Origin: Bacteroidota bacterium
GTDB lineage: Bacteria; Bacteroidota; Bacteroidia; Chitinophagales; Chitinophagaceae
DNA length: 64,000 nt
Direction: 5' to 3'
Assembly (NCBI GenBank): GCA_018266555.1
Contig: JAFEAF010000017.1
Span: forward strand, 94,706 to 158,705
Shown here: positions 50,777-59,751 of the stretch, in pieces
Layout of the letters: every line of letters begins with the position of its first letter
Numbering within the stretch: position 1 is the stretch's first letter
Program-made: the position numbers and the translations under genes
The notes under the pieces: model-generated
What the model was told of the DNA's origin: nothing
The model's input: the letters and a program-made list of their open reading frames with translations, nothing else
The model's database searches: none

Positions 50777-52831
50777 ATGGCGGATCAACCCACAACCTTC
50801 AAACCATTTATTGCTCCAGAAAGCAAGATGAAAGAGTTTACTTTTAAATCTGTCATCCTCGGTAGTATTTTTGGGATATTATTTGGCGCCGCAAACGTAT
50901 ATCTTGCGTTGAAAGCCGGTCTCACAGTTTCCGCATCCATTCCCATTGCCGTTATTGCAATTACATTAGGCCAACGGGTATTTAAAACAACCATTCTTGA
51001 AAATAATATTATTCAAACAACGGGATCAGCCGGAGAAAGTATTGCATCCGGTGTCGTTTTTACTTTACCGGGATTTATTTTTTTATCAACAGCTAATGCC
51101 AGCAAATTTTTTGAATATGGAGTTATTTTTATTCTCGCCATTTTCGGAGGTATGCTCGGTACATTAATGATGATTCCATTGAGGCGATCATTGATTGTGA
51201 AAGAACATGCAAACCTTCCCTATCCCGAAGGAACGGCATGTGCAGCAGTATTGAAAGCAGGAGAAAAAGGCGGAGCATTTGCAAAAACGGCTTTTCTCGG
51301 ATTGGGTTTCGCCACTGTTTATGCAGTCTTACAAAGATTGTTCAGGATCATTGCAGAAACCCCGCTTTATGATACGGTAAAAAATAAAGTGGTCAATTCC
51401 TTTTATCCTTCAGCACAATTGTCGGCAGATATTACACCAGAATACATGGGTGTAGGTTATATCATTGGTGCAAGGATCACGGGTGTGCTTGTAGCCGGAG
51501 GAATTTTAAGTTGGTTGGTTTTTAATCCACTTCTTGCATCACTTGTGTCGCCTGATAATATTGCATTGCAACAGGTGAAACTTGGTTTCCTTGCCGACAT
51601 TCATACTGCCGGGGGATACGGTGGATGGGATCCGGTGACACATACTTTTGCTAGCCCCGCTGATGCTATTTACAGGGCATATATCCGCCAGATTGGTGCC
51701 GGCGCTGTGGCAATGGGTGGTTTTATTACGTTGATAAAAACTATTCCTACCATCATTTCTTCATTTAAAGAAAGTGTCCGTTCGGTAAAAGAAAAAGGTA
51801 CACAAAGTACGCTTCGTACTGAGAGAGATTTAAACATTAAAGTTGTTTTATTCGGAACATTAGCTCTTATATTATTAATTGCATTGCTCCCCATAATCCC
51901 CGGCAATAATATTTTCAGCAAATTGCTGATCGGTGTTCTTATTGTAATCTTCGGAGCTTTTTTCGTAACCGTTTCTTCCCGCATTGTAGGGATTATCGGA
52001 ACGACTAACAATCCTATATCCGGAATGACGATTGCAACTATTATGAGCACTTGTCTTTTATTTGTGGCAGTAGGCGCCACCGGTTCTGTTTACGAACCTA
52101 TGGCATTAGTGGTAGGCGGTATGGTATGTATCGCTGCCGCAAATGCCGGGGCTACATCGCAAGATTTGAAAACAGGTTATCTTGTCGGCTCCACTCCAAA
52201 GTTTCAACAGTTAGGTTTATTTATTGGCGCTATAGTATCATCTTTTGCAATTGGCTTTACAATAAAAATACTGGATACGCCTACAGTAGAGCAGGCTGCA
52301 GCCGGGATACATCATGCTATTGGAAGTTCATTCCCTGCTCCGCAAGCCACACTGATGGCAACATTGATAAAAGGTATTCTCGGTGGCCAGCTTGACTGGA
52401 ATTTTGTAATTGCCGGAGCCGCATTAGCATTAGTGGTAGAACTATGTGGAGTTAAAGCATTAAGTTTTGCTATTGGTGTATATCTACCGATTTCCACAAC
52501 ACTTCCTATTTTCATCGGCGGCGCTATCCGTGGTTTGGTACAATCGGTAAGAAAAAAGAGAGGCGATGTAATCAACGAACAGGAAGAAGAATTGGGACGA
52601 GGAAGTTTATTTGCTACAGGACTGGTGGCCGGCGGCGCTTTGCTCGGGGTCATCTTTGCATTGTTAAGCAGGGTTCCATCCATAGCAACTGCCATGGAAA
52701 ATATGAGTTTAGAAAAAGGGCTTACCGGTTTTTTAGGTGAGGGAGGTTACATGGTGTTGGGTGTTGTCTTTTTTGCCTTAATGGGATTTGTTTTATACCG
52801 GGTAGCAATGAACAAAAAGAAATTGGAATAA
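50777..52831 (+). CDS. OPT family oligopeptide transporter
   Basis: 684 residues, about fifteen membrane helices. Family signatures: NIIQTTGSAGESIASGVVFT near residues 75-95, NLPYPEGTACAAVL and YLPISTTLPIFIGGAIRG. OPT proteins import peptides, or metal-chelate complexes in the YSL branch. Placement after a POT transporter suggests peptide scavenging, but it is a separate transcription unit. Confidence 0.93.
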   Translation: MADQPTTFKPFIAPESKMKEFTFKSVILGSIFGILFGAANVYLALKAGLTVSASIPIAVIAITLGQRVFKTTILENNIIQTTGSAGESIASGVVFTLPGFIFLSTANASKFFEYGVIFILAIFGGMLGTLMMIPLRRSLIVKEHANLPYPEGTACAAVLKAGEKGGAFAKTAFLGLGFATVYAVLQRLFRIIAETPLYDTVKNKVVNSFYPSAQLSADITPEYMGVGYIIGARITGVLVAGGILSWLVFNPLLASLVSPDNIALQQVKLGFLADIHTAGGYGGWDPVTHTFASPADAIYRAYIRQIGAGAVAMGGFITLIKTIPTIISSFKESVRSVKEKGTQSTLRTERDLNIKVVLFGTLALILLIALLPIIPGNNIFSKLLIGVLIVIFGAFFVTVSSRIVGIIGTTNNPISGMTIATIMSTCLLFVAVGATGSVYEPMALVVGGMVCIAAANAGATSQDLKTGYLVGSTPKFQQLGLFIGAIVSSFAIGFTIKILDTPTVEQAAAGIHHAIGSSFPAPQATLMATLIKGILGGQLDWNFVIAGAALALVVELCGVKALSFAIGVYLPISTTLPIFIGGAIRGLVQSVRKKRGDVINEQEEELGRGSLFATGLVAGGALLGVIFALLSRVPSIATAMENMSLEKGLTGFLGEGGYMVLGVVFFALMGFVLYRVAMNKKKLE

Positions 52832-52869
52832 AAAAAAGTGGATGTCTCCAAAAGTGAGCTATCACACAA

Positions 52870-52925
52870 AGCCACAAAGTACACAAAGAAAATAGGGTAT
52901 AATAAATGCTTTGTGTTCTTTACGT
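52870..52925. repeat. Degenerate CACAAAG-type repeat between convergent genes
   Basis: Three near-copies of a CACAAAG phrase in a row (CACAAAGCCACAAAG, then TACACAAAG), and about 35 nt later an inverted CTTTGTG followed by TTCTTTACG. It can form an imperfect hairpin between the convergent OPT and DUF1501 genes. Confidence 0.5.
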
Positions 52926-52997
52926 TTTGGCGGGAAATTAAAAAATTGACTTTTCATACAGCCTCTATTCCTGTTATTGAATACGGGTCTTGGATAT

Positions 52998-54200
52998 TTA
53001 TATAAAATCAAGATAAGAATGTTTCTTATTTAATATGGCTGCATCATCTGCGCCCAGCCATTTATTCAGTACGGTAGCATACACATCTTTAAAATCCACC
53101 TTATATTTCAGATCGCCCTGGTCCAAGTCGCTGAGACTCGGAATTGGATTCAATAACCCTTTCTTATTCAATCCACCGCTGATTAAAAACATACTGTTAG
53201 CCGTGCCATGATCTGTTCCTCCGCTGGCATTCTGCTGCACCCTTCTGCCAAACTCTGAAAAAGTAAACAACATCACATCATTAAAACGATTATTGGATTT
53301 TAAATCTTTTACAAAAGCAGTTACCGCTTCATTCATTTCTGTAAACAATCGTTGTTGTTGTGCTTCCTGGTTTACATGAGTATCAAAACTTCCAATAGAA
53401 ACATAGTACACTTTTGTATTGATATCAGAAAAAATTAACGATGCAATTGTCTTCAGGCTATTTCCCAATTCTGATTTGGGGTATTCTGCAGAACTGGGAT
53501 GCATCTTGCTTTGTTTAAAAATATAATCTGCTGAGGAAAGTGTTTCCGCCATAGTTTTATATAAATAATCAACCGGCTCTTCATGAGTAGTAGCGGCATG
53601 ATTTTTCAATACATCTTTGAAAAATTTTTCGTTTGAAGTGCCGTATAATCTTTTCGGATCTTTCACGGCAATTCCTTTTATATGTTCACCTTTCATAGCA
53701 AGACTGAGTACATCATCTATTTCGATAGCTTGTGTTGGTTTATCACATCCCTGGCATTGAGCATCGAGATAGCGGCCTACCCAACCGGTAGTCAGATATT
53801 GATTACTGTCTGTTGCTGTTTGCCAGATATCCATACTACGAAAATGTGAGCGATCCGGATTGGGATATCCCACAGCATTCATGATGCCAAGGCTACCATC
53901 ATCAAACAAATCCCTGAATCCTGTAAGAGCAGGGTGCAATCCCACTTCATCGTTCAGCAACAATGCCTTTGATTTTTCAATCCCTAATTTAGGCCTGGCT
54001 TTATAATACAGATCATTCCCCACCGGAATCACCGTATTCAATCCATCATTACCGCCGCTCATTTGCAAAACCACCATCACTTTATTGCCCGGAGGCACCA
54101 TATTTTTTCTTTCAAATGCTTTCATGAATTTTGGAAGCATCAGGGAAGCCGTTGCCAGCGATCCTATCTGAAGAAATTCTTTACGTTTGATAACCATCAT
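52998..54200 (-). CDS. DUF1501 domain protein, exported
   Basis: 400 residues. The N-terminus (MMVIKRKEFLQIGSLATASL) resembles a Tat signal with KR in place of RR. The body has the DUF1501 patterns MSGGNDGLNTVIP, DRSHFRSMDIWQTA, VGRYLDAQC, FSEFGRRVQQNASGGTDHG and SMFLISGG. The fold is related to alkaline phosphatase/sulfatase superfamily proteins; activity is unproven. Encoded after a DUF1800 gene with 74 bp between; the two families are usually found together. Confidence 0.92.
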   Translation of the reverse strand: MMVIKRKEFLQIGSLATASLMLPKFMKAFERKNMVPPGNKVMVVLQMSGGNDGLNTVIPVGNDLYYKARPKLGIEKSKALLLNDEVGLHPALTGFRDLFDDGSLGIMNAVGYPNPDRSHFRSMDIWQTATDSNQYLTTGWVGRYLDAQCQGCDKPTQAIEIDDVLSLAMKGEHIKGIAVKDPKRLYGTSNEKFFKDVLKNHAATTHEEPVDYLYKTMAETLSSADYIFKQSKMHPSSAEYPKSELGNSLKTIASLIFSDINTKVYYVSIGSFDTHVNQEAQQQRLFTEMNEAVTAFVKDLKSNNRFNDVMLFTFSEFGRRVQQNASGGTDHGTANSMFLISGGLNKKGLLNPIPSLSDLDQGDLKYKVDFKDVYATVLNKWLGADDAAILNKKHSYLDFI

Positions 54201-54260
54201 GAATAATTTACGATTTATGAATTACGATTTACGCATAATTTTAACATCGTTAATCGTATA
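54201..54260. repeat. Degenerate ACGATTTA-type repeat
   Basis: Spacer between DUF1501 and DUF1800 built from ATTTACGATTTATGAATT and ATTACGATTTACG, then two weaker copies around TCGTTAATCGTATA. Direct short-phrase repetition with variation. Confidence 0.5.
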
Positions 54261-54274
54261 TCTGAATTCTGCAA

Positions 54275-55747
54275 CTAACATAATTGATATTCCGGTGTAC
54301 TCATTATTTGAATCGTAGCAGTTTTGATAAAGCTTTCCCGGGTAGTAGCATCTGCATATTGACTGATTGTTTCGTCACTCACTTCACTTTTTGTTTGCAA
54401 CAATAATTTTGAAATAGCATCTACCAATATAGCTCTATCTGTTTTTTCAAAATTTTTAATATATGAATCCCAATCCACGGTGGCATTGATCTGTTGTTTG
54501 GACGGAATACTTCCCATTCCCTTTTTTTTCATAGTGTACACTTCCGTATCCCTTCTTCCCATCATCAGGTCGTCGTCATCTTTGGGTTTTACATTCAACT
54601 CATCCGTATCATTGATCAGTTGTGGTATCCGCATACGCATCATCAGGGATGAACTGTCAATCCATGTTCTTCCACCGGGCCAGCCGGCTACATTGGGAGG
54701 ATAAAATAACATTTGATCCAGCACTCTTTGCAAAACAATTAATACCGCTTCATTGTCGAGTTTCATGGGCAACATTCGTTGAATACCTACCAATAACTCA
54801 ACAGGTGATTTAATTTTAGTGCCGATATTTTTTTCATCATAAAACCATTCACTGGTAAAAATATCTTCCATCAATTTTGAAATATTATAATCGTTGTTGT
54901 AAAAACGGTTTGCCAGCCACTCGGTTTTATCCTGATCCGGATTATTTTCATTTACAAAAAACTTATAAATTTTTTGTGTAATAAACCGGGCCGCTTGTTT
55001 TTCTTCCAGTATAATATCCAGAATGTCATCGCCATCAAAATTTCCTGTTTTCCCTAAAAAAGTTTTATCCCCGGAGTCATGTTGGTTTTGCCGGAAAATA
55101 AATTCGCCCTGAAAATTGGCCGTCCACCCAGTAAATGCCCTGGCTGATTCCTTAATATCCTTTTCGGTATAATTACCCCTGCCCAGCGTAAATAATTCCA
55201 TCACTTCACGGGCAAAATTTTCATTGGGATGATCTTTTTTATTTTGCTGGTTATTCAGAAAATTAAGCATGGCCGCCGTTTTGGAAACTTCATGAAGCAA
55301 ATCACGAAAACTACCTAATGCATTTTCCCGGATCACATTCACCAAACCCTGCTGATAATAAACATTGAGATTCCGGCACGCAAAATGGCCATGCCAGAAG
55401 AAAGACATTTTTTCACGAAGCTGCGCACCACTGTCCACCATTTCCCGCATCCAGGCAAGATTCAGGTTTCTGACACCTTCTCTTAATTTTTGCTGAAACA
55501 TTTTCCTTTGATCAGCATTTAAATCTTTAGGCTGGAATTTTCCGAGATCAGAAATACCCATCATCAAACCCTGCATGGTTCCCTGCGCTTCGTTTAATGG
55601 ATCGGGGCTTTTCCGGGAAGCTTTGGCCATCGCTTTAAAAAATTCTTTCTGTGAATGTTTAGAAAGATCACCGAATTGCTCTACAGCCGGCCCAAAACCA
55701 GCTCTCCATAACAGGTGCTGGTTTTTAATAGAATTCGTCAAAGACAT
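54275..55747 (-). CDS. DUF1800 domain protein
   Basis: 490 residues, without a clear signal peptide. DUF1800 hallmarks: FWHGHFACR near residue 120, NENFAREVMELFTLGRGNYT near 175-195, ARAFTGWT, and PPNVAGWPGGRTWID near 345-360. Proteins of this family accompany DUF1501 proteins in Bacteroidota and other phyla; their function is not established. Co-directional with DUF1501 and probably co-transcribed. Confidence 0.92.
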   Translation of the reverse strand: MSLTNSIKNQHLLWRAGFGPAVEQFGDLSKHSQKEFFKAMAKASRKSPDPLNEAQGTMQGLMMGISDLGKFQPKDLNADQRKMFQQKLREGVRNLNLAWMREMVDSGAQLREKMSFFWHGHFACRNLNVYYQQGLVNVIRENALGSFRDLLHEVSKTAAMLNFLNNQQNKKDHPNENFAREVMELFTLGRGNYTEKDIKESARAFTGWTANFQGEFIFRQNQHDSGDKTFLGKTGNFDGDDILDIILEEKQAARFITQKIYKFFVNENNPDQDKTEWLANRFYNNDYNISKLMEDIFTSEWFYDEKNIGTKIKSPVELLVGIQRMLPMKLDNEAVLIVLQRVLDQMLFYPPNVAGWPGGRTWIDSSSLMMRMRIPQLINDTDELNVKPKDDDDLMMGRRDTEVYTMKKKGMGSIPSKQQINATVDWDSYIKNFEKTDRAILVDAISKLLLQTKSEVSDETISQYADATTRESFIKTATIQIMSTPEYQLC

Positions 55748-55960
55748 GAGCGTATATTTTTGTTTCAGACTATTATGCCAATACGAGGTTTAACGTAAAG
55801 GACATTCAACCTACTGAAAACGAAGTAAAGCTTATGTTATTTTAATACAAATGAAAAAAGAAAACTATATGAGGTGTTCGTAATTTCCTGTTGCAGTTCA
55901 CATCAATGTCCCGCTTGTCTGGCGATCATATTCGTTGATAAAAATATTCACATCACTATA

Positions 55961-56611
55961 CTAATTAAGTAACACCCGAAAGCCGATATAAACAGATGAA
56001 GAGCCATCAATGCTGCTGCTGATATTAAACCCATTAGTTTTGCTGAAAGCGGGCACAATCCCCCCCAATTCACTTTTTTCCGTGGTATAATTCAACGATA
56101 ATAAATTTGCGAGGCCGGCTTCCAGTTGAAGCTTTCTTGTAAGTGTATAAGATATCCCGGGGGCTACGTTAATGCTTATAGTGTTTCTTTTGTCATTATT
56201 ATAGTTAGGTGTCAATGAATTTAATTTTGAGCTATTGTAAAAGTATCCCAGATTTCCCTGAGCAAATAATGAAAAGCCGCTCTTCCCGATTTGTTTATAT
56301 TTCCTAAGAAAAATACTTGCACCATAAGAATGTTGTTTATTTTCATTAGCGGTTCCGGTTGTTTTTGAATTAAAAACCCTAACCGAAGCATTAACTCCGA
56401 ACACAAGATTCTCTTTAATTGCTTTCCCGAAAACAGGTGCGATATAAAAGCTGCTTTGCTTATCAGTATTGGGGCTGTTACTATACGTTGATTTTTGTGT
56501 AGAGCCGCCGATATCTCCGCCCAAAAAGATAGCGCCTTTTTTTATTTGTGCCACCGAGGGGAGAGCAAAAAAAGAAGTCAGGATATAAATGAAAAAGAAT
56601 TGCTTTTTCAT
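55961..56611 (-). CDS. Outer-membrane beta-barrel protein
   Basis: 216 residues. Signal peptide 1-21 (FFALPSVA, then Q). About eight or more predicted amphipathic strands, for example GAIFLGGDIGGSTQKSTY and SSVYIGFRVLLN at the end. Fits the general small porin-like barrel family of Bacteroidota. No specific role can be named. Gaps of 213 bp (to DUF1800) and 198 bp (to serS) suggest its own unit. Confidence 0.8.
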   Translation of the reverse strand: MKKQFFFIYILTSFFALPSVAQIKKGAIFLGGDIGGSTQKSTYSNSPNTDKQSSFYIAPVFGKAIKENLVFGVNASVRVFNSKTTGTANENKQHSYGASIFLRKYKQIGKSGFSLFAQGNLGYFYNSSKLNSLTPNYNNDKRNTISINVAPGISYTLTRKLQLEAGLANLLSLNYTTEKSELGGIVPAFSKTNGFNISSSIDGSSSVYIGFRVLLN

Positions 56612-56809
56612 AAAAGTAGTTTTAGGTTATGTAATAGTGATGACGGGCAAATATGATAATCAAAAAAGAAAAAAACAAGCAGGAAATTTCTTTAACACGC
56701 ATTTATCTTAATCAAAAGAAAAAATAAATAATTCATGCAGCGAAAAAAATAATTCATTTTTTTCGGGATGGAAATAAAAGGTAATTGTTTGCAGAATTTA
56801 TTTTCAAAG

Positions 56810-58081
56810 CTAATTTATCTTATCAGCGCCGAAATAGCTATGAACTGATCGAGGTAATTTTATTCCTTCTGCATCCTGTTTATTTTCCAGCAGACAAGCA
56901 ACTATCCTCGGTAATGCCAGTGAACTGCCATTGAGAGAATGAACTAATTGTGTTTTGCCGGACGAGTCTTTAAACCGGATCTTCATCCGGTTGGTTTGAA
57001 ATGTTTCAAAGTTGGAAACAGAACTTACTTCCAGCCATTTTTTCTGTGCTGCGCTGTACACTTCAAAATCATAAGTAAGCGCTGAAGCAAAACTCATATC
57101 ACCGCCGCACAGTTTTAAAATGCGATACGGCAATTGCAGTGATTGTAAAAGTTTTTCTACATGATTTACCATTTCCTCCAGCACATCATAGCTTTTTTCC
57201 GGATGTACTAATTGAACTATCTCCACTTTATCAAATTGATGAACCCTGTTTAATCCACGAACATCTTTTCCATAGCTGCCGGCTTCCCGGCGAAAACAAG
57301 GTGTGTAAGCTGTCATTTTTAAAGGCAGGTCCGTTTCTTTTAAAATTTCATCACGATAAATATTTGTAACCGGCACTTCTGCTGTCGGTATCAGGTAGTA
57401 TTTATCTTCAGTAGCAAAATACATTTGTCCTTCTTTATCCGGTAATTGTCCCGTACCAAATGCAGACATTTCATTTACCATCAGCGGCGGCTGATATTCC
57501 GTATAACCTGCGGCAATATTATGATCTAAAAAATATTGGATCAATGCCCGTTGCAGTTTAGCTCCTTTATTTATATAAACAGGAAATCCGCTGCCGGTAA
57601 TTTTATTCCCCAGTTCAAAATCAATAAGGTCATATTTTTTTGCCAGTTCCCAATGAGGCGCTGCACCGGAATATAATTCCGGTTTATGTCCGCCTTCTCT
57701 CATTATAACATTATCTGCAGAAGTTTTTCCTGCCGGAACTTTTTCCGAAGGTAGATTGGGAAGCAGCACCAGTTTTTCATGAAGCGCTGATTCAGTTGTT
57801 GCCAATTGTTCTTTGATTGGCTCCAGTTTTTCTTTCAAAGCAGCCACTTCTTTTTTCTTTTCTTCCGCCTCCGTTTTTTGTCCTTTGGCCATCAATTGTC
57901 CGATCTCTTTTGATGCAGTATTTATTTTAGCTTGTGTAGTGTCAAATTCAACCTGCCATTTTTTCCGTTGCTCATCAGAAGCAATAATTGCATCTACAAG
58001 ACCCAATTCTTTAAAATTTTTTATAGCCAATCTTTCTTTTACCCATTGTGGATTTTGCCGTATGACTTGTAGCTGCAACAT
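56810..58081 (-). CDS. serS: Seryl-tRNA synthetase
   Basis: 423 residues from the ATG at 58081 (MLQLQVIRQNPQW). An in-frame TTG 21 nt upstream lies inside the promoter box and is excluded. The N-terminal coiled-coil arm (about 30-105) binds the tRNA; the class II catalytic core has FRREAGSYGKDVRGLNRVHQ (motif 2) and SLALPRIVACLLE (motif 3). It charges tRNA-Ser. Confidence 0.97.
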   Translation of the reverse strand: MLQLQVIRQNPQWVKERLAIKNFKELGLVDAIIASDEQRKKWQVEFDTTQAKINTASKEIGQLMAKGQKTEAEEKKKEVAALKEKLEPIKEQLATTESALHEKLVLLPNLPSEKVPAGKTSADNVIMREGGHKPELYSGAAPHWELAKKYDLIDFELGNKITGSGFPVYINKGAKLQRALIQYFLDHNIAAGYTEYQPPLMVNEMSAFGTGQLPDKEGQMYFATEDKYYLIPTAEVPVTNIYRDEILKETDLPLKMTAYTPCFRREAGSYGKDVRGLNRVHQFDKVEIVQLVHPEKSYDVLEEMVNHVEKLLQSLQLPYRILKLCGGDMSFASALTYDFEVYSAAQKKWLEVSSVSNFETFQTNRMKIRFKDSSGKTQLVHSLNGSSLALPRIVACLLENKQDAEGIKLPRSVHSYFGADKIN

Positions 58082-58099
58082 GCTGTATTCAAATTTGTG

Positions 58100-58107
58100 C
58101 AAAGATA
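58100..58107 (-). promoter_or_regulatory. Promoter -7 box of serS
   Basis: Exact TATCTTTG on the minus strand, ending 18 nt before the serS ATG. A TTTG lies only 11 nt further upstream, closer than usual, so the -33 box is unclear. Confidence 0.5.
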
Positions 58108-58184
58108 CTCTTTGATAACAAAGTTTTAATTTTCATTCATCCTACTTCCTCCACCTTTTCACTACATTAGTAAAAACATTTTTT

Positions 58185-58517
58185 ATGATTGATCAAAGTA
58201 TGGTAACCACCAATATTGAATTGTGTGGCTATAAAGTGGTAAAAAACCTGGGGGTGATAAGAGGCATTACCGTCCGCTCCCGCAGTATTTTTGGAAATAT
58301 TGCAGGGGGATTGCAGTCATTGGTTGGCGGAAAAATTTCCATCTACGTGGACCTGTGTGAAAAAACAAGGGAAGAAGCTTTTCAGCACATGATGCAACAT
58401 GCTGATGAACGTGGCGCAAATGCTATACTCAGCATGAGATATGATGCTAATGAAGTAATAGACGGAGTAACGGAAGTACTGGCGTATGGAACGGCTGTGG
58501 TGGTGGAAAAAATTTGA
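58185..58517 (+). CDS. YbjQ/UPF0145 family protein
   Basis: 110 residues. The family pattern is complete: VTTNIELCGYKVVKNLGVIR, then a G-rich stretch (FGNIAGGLQSLVGGKI), then TREEAFQHMMQHADERGANA and a beta strand with EVLAYGTAVVVE. YbjQ proteins form pentamers and have been called heavy-metal-binding, without proven function. Divergent from serS, 103 bp apart. Confidence 0.9.
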   Translation: MIDQSMVTTNIELCGYKVVKNLGVIRGITVRSRSIFGNIAGGLQSLVGGKISIYVDLCEKTREEAFQHMMQHADERGANAILSMRYDANEVIDGVTEVLAYGTAVVVEKI

Positions 58518-58518
58518 A

Positions 58519-58556
58519 ACTAATTATTGATTCATTGATTATTGAATTATTAATCG
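58519..58556. repeat. AT-rich short-phrase repeat
   Basis: Variants of an ATTATTGATT phrase in direct succession (AATTATTGATTCATTGATT, then ATTGAATTATTAATC). Weak, AT-only repetition downstream of the YbjQ-type gene. Confidence 0.35.
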
Positions 58557-58643
58557 GGCTAAAAGTTTTTGTGACTTCATAAACTTTGTTTTAAGAAATT
58601 TGCTCAAAATAATCACTAATCTACAATTAATAATATCCATACC

Positions 58644-58988
58644 ATGTCAATAAACGACGATCTGCAACTTCGCTGGTGGAAGCTGGAAGAAAAAATGATG
58701 CATCGTTTCGGGAAAAAACCGGATATGGAAGCCGTCCTTTTCCTGATCGGCATCCAGGAATTTGGTCAAACCCGGGAAAAATTCACTAAAGAACAAAAAC
58801 AGGATCTGATGCATATTGCTGTTTGCAGTTTGTTATCGCAAAGCGGATATTATGAATTGGAACAAAAAGATGAAGAAGGTTGGCCACATTTTCGCCAACT
58901 TAAAGCAATGCCGGAGATGAACAGCATAGAACAGGAAAATTTTTTAAAAGATCATATTCTCCTGTATTTTGAGAATCATAATTTCTAA
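58644..58988 (+). CDS. Conserved hypothetical protein
   Basis: 114 residues, soluble, helical, no signal peptide. Features visible: LRWWKLEEKMMHRFGKKPDM near the N-terminus, LFLIGIQEFGQ, and DLMHIAVCSLLSQSGYYEL. It looks like a small family protein conserved in Bacteroidota, recalled from general appearance only. It is followed after 9 bp by the cyclophilin gene, so the two are probably one unit. Function unknown. Confidence 0.75.
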   Translation: MSINDDLQLRWWKLEEKMMHRFGKKPDMEAVLFLIGIQEFGQTREKFTKEQKQDLMHIAVCSLLSQSGYYELEQKDEEGWPHFRQLKAMPEMNSIEQENFLKDHILLYFENHNF

Positions 58989-58997
58989 ATTTTACAA

Positions 58998-59705
58998 ATG
59001 AAAAAGTGGATTGTTATATTGTTGCATTGCCTGATTGTTGTTCCTGCTTTTTCGCAGGATGCCACACTTCGTAAAAAGGACAGGAAACGGGATGTATTGC
59101 TGCAAACGAATTACGGCGATATTATTATCCGTCTTTCTGATTCTACTCCGTTACATCGGGATAATTTTTTAAAGCTTGTAAAGTCGCATTATTATGATAG
59201 CGTTTTATTTCACCGGGTGATCAAAAATTTTATGATACAGGCCGGCGATCCGGAAAGTAAGCATGCAAATCCCGGTGTACCGCTGGGAAATGGAGGTCCA
59301 GGTTATACGATCCCAGCAGAATTCAGGCAATCTTTATTTCATAAAAGAGGAGCGATTGCAGCCGCAAGAATGGGCGATGCGGTGAATCCAAAAAAGGAAA
59401 GCCACGGAAGCCAGTTTTATATTGTGCAGGGAAGAATTTTTACTGATGCAGGACTCGACTCTGTGGAAACCTATCGCCTGAAAAGAAAAATTCCTGAAGC
59501 TGAAAGGGAGGTGTATAAAACCATTGGCGGCGCCCCGCACCTTGATCAAAACTATACTGTATTTGGCGAGGTATTAAAGGGATTCGATGTGGTAGATTCC
59601 ATTGCATCTGTATCAACAAGCATGGGGAGAGACAGTGACCGCCCGCTGCAGGACGTACGAATCATAAAGGTAAAACTGATAAAACGTCATAAGTACTTTA
59701 AATAA
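58998..59705 (+). CDS. Exported cyclophilin-type peptidyl-prolyl isomerase
   Basis: 235 residues. Signal peptide 1-19 (LIVVPAFS, then Q). Cyclophilin domain with FHRVIKNFMIQAGDPE, GPGYTIPAEF, GAIAAARMGD and GSQFYIVQG. The insert between the last two family motifs (about 150-185, with TYRLKRKIPEAEREVYKTIG) is typical of Bacteroidota members. Helps fold periplasmic or outer-membrane proteins. It converges on the receptor gene with a bidirectional terminator between. Confidence 0.94.
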   Translation: MKKWIVILLHCLIVVPAFSQDATLRKKDRKRDVLLQTNYGDIIIRLSDSTPLHRDNFLKLVKSHYYDSVLFHRVIKNFMIQAGDPESKHANPGVPLGNGGPGYTIPAEFRQSLFHKRGAIAAARMGDAVNPKKESHGSQFYIVQGRIFTDAGLDSVETYRLKRKIPEAEREVYKTIGGAPHLDQNYTVFGEVLKGFDVVDSIASVSTSMGRDSDRPLQDVRIIKVKLIKRHKYFK

Positions 59706-59706
59706 A

Positions 59707-59733
59707 AATGGCACCATGCTGCATGATGCCATT
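59707..59733. terminator. Bidirectional intrinsic terminator
   Basis: Stem AATGGCA / TGCCATT with an inner CATG / CATG pair, one C-A mismatch and a CTG loop. T-rich tails follow on both strands (TTTTTT at 59740 on plus; TTTTTATTT on minus). It ends both the cyclophilin gene and the opposing receptor gene. Confidence 0.8.
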
Positions 59734-59751
59734 CTGTAATTTTTTAAAAAA

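Noticed and set aside
58082..58102. Longer N-terminus for serS from TTG at 58102
   Set aside because: The TTG lies in the TATCTTTG promoter box, so it would be upstream of the transcript start; the family starts at MLQLQVIRQNP.
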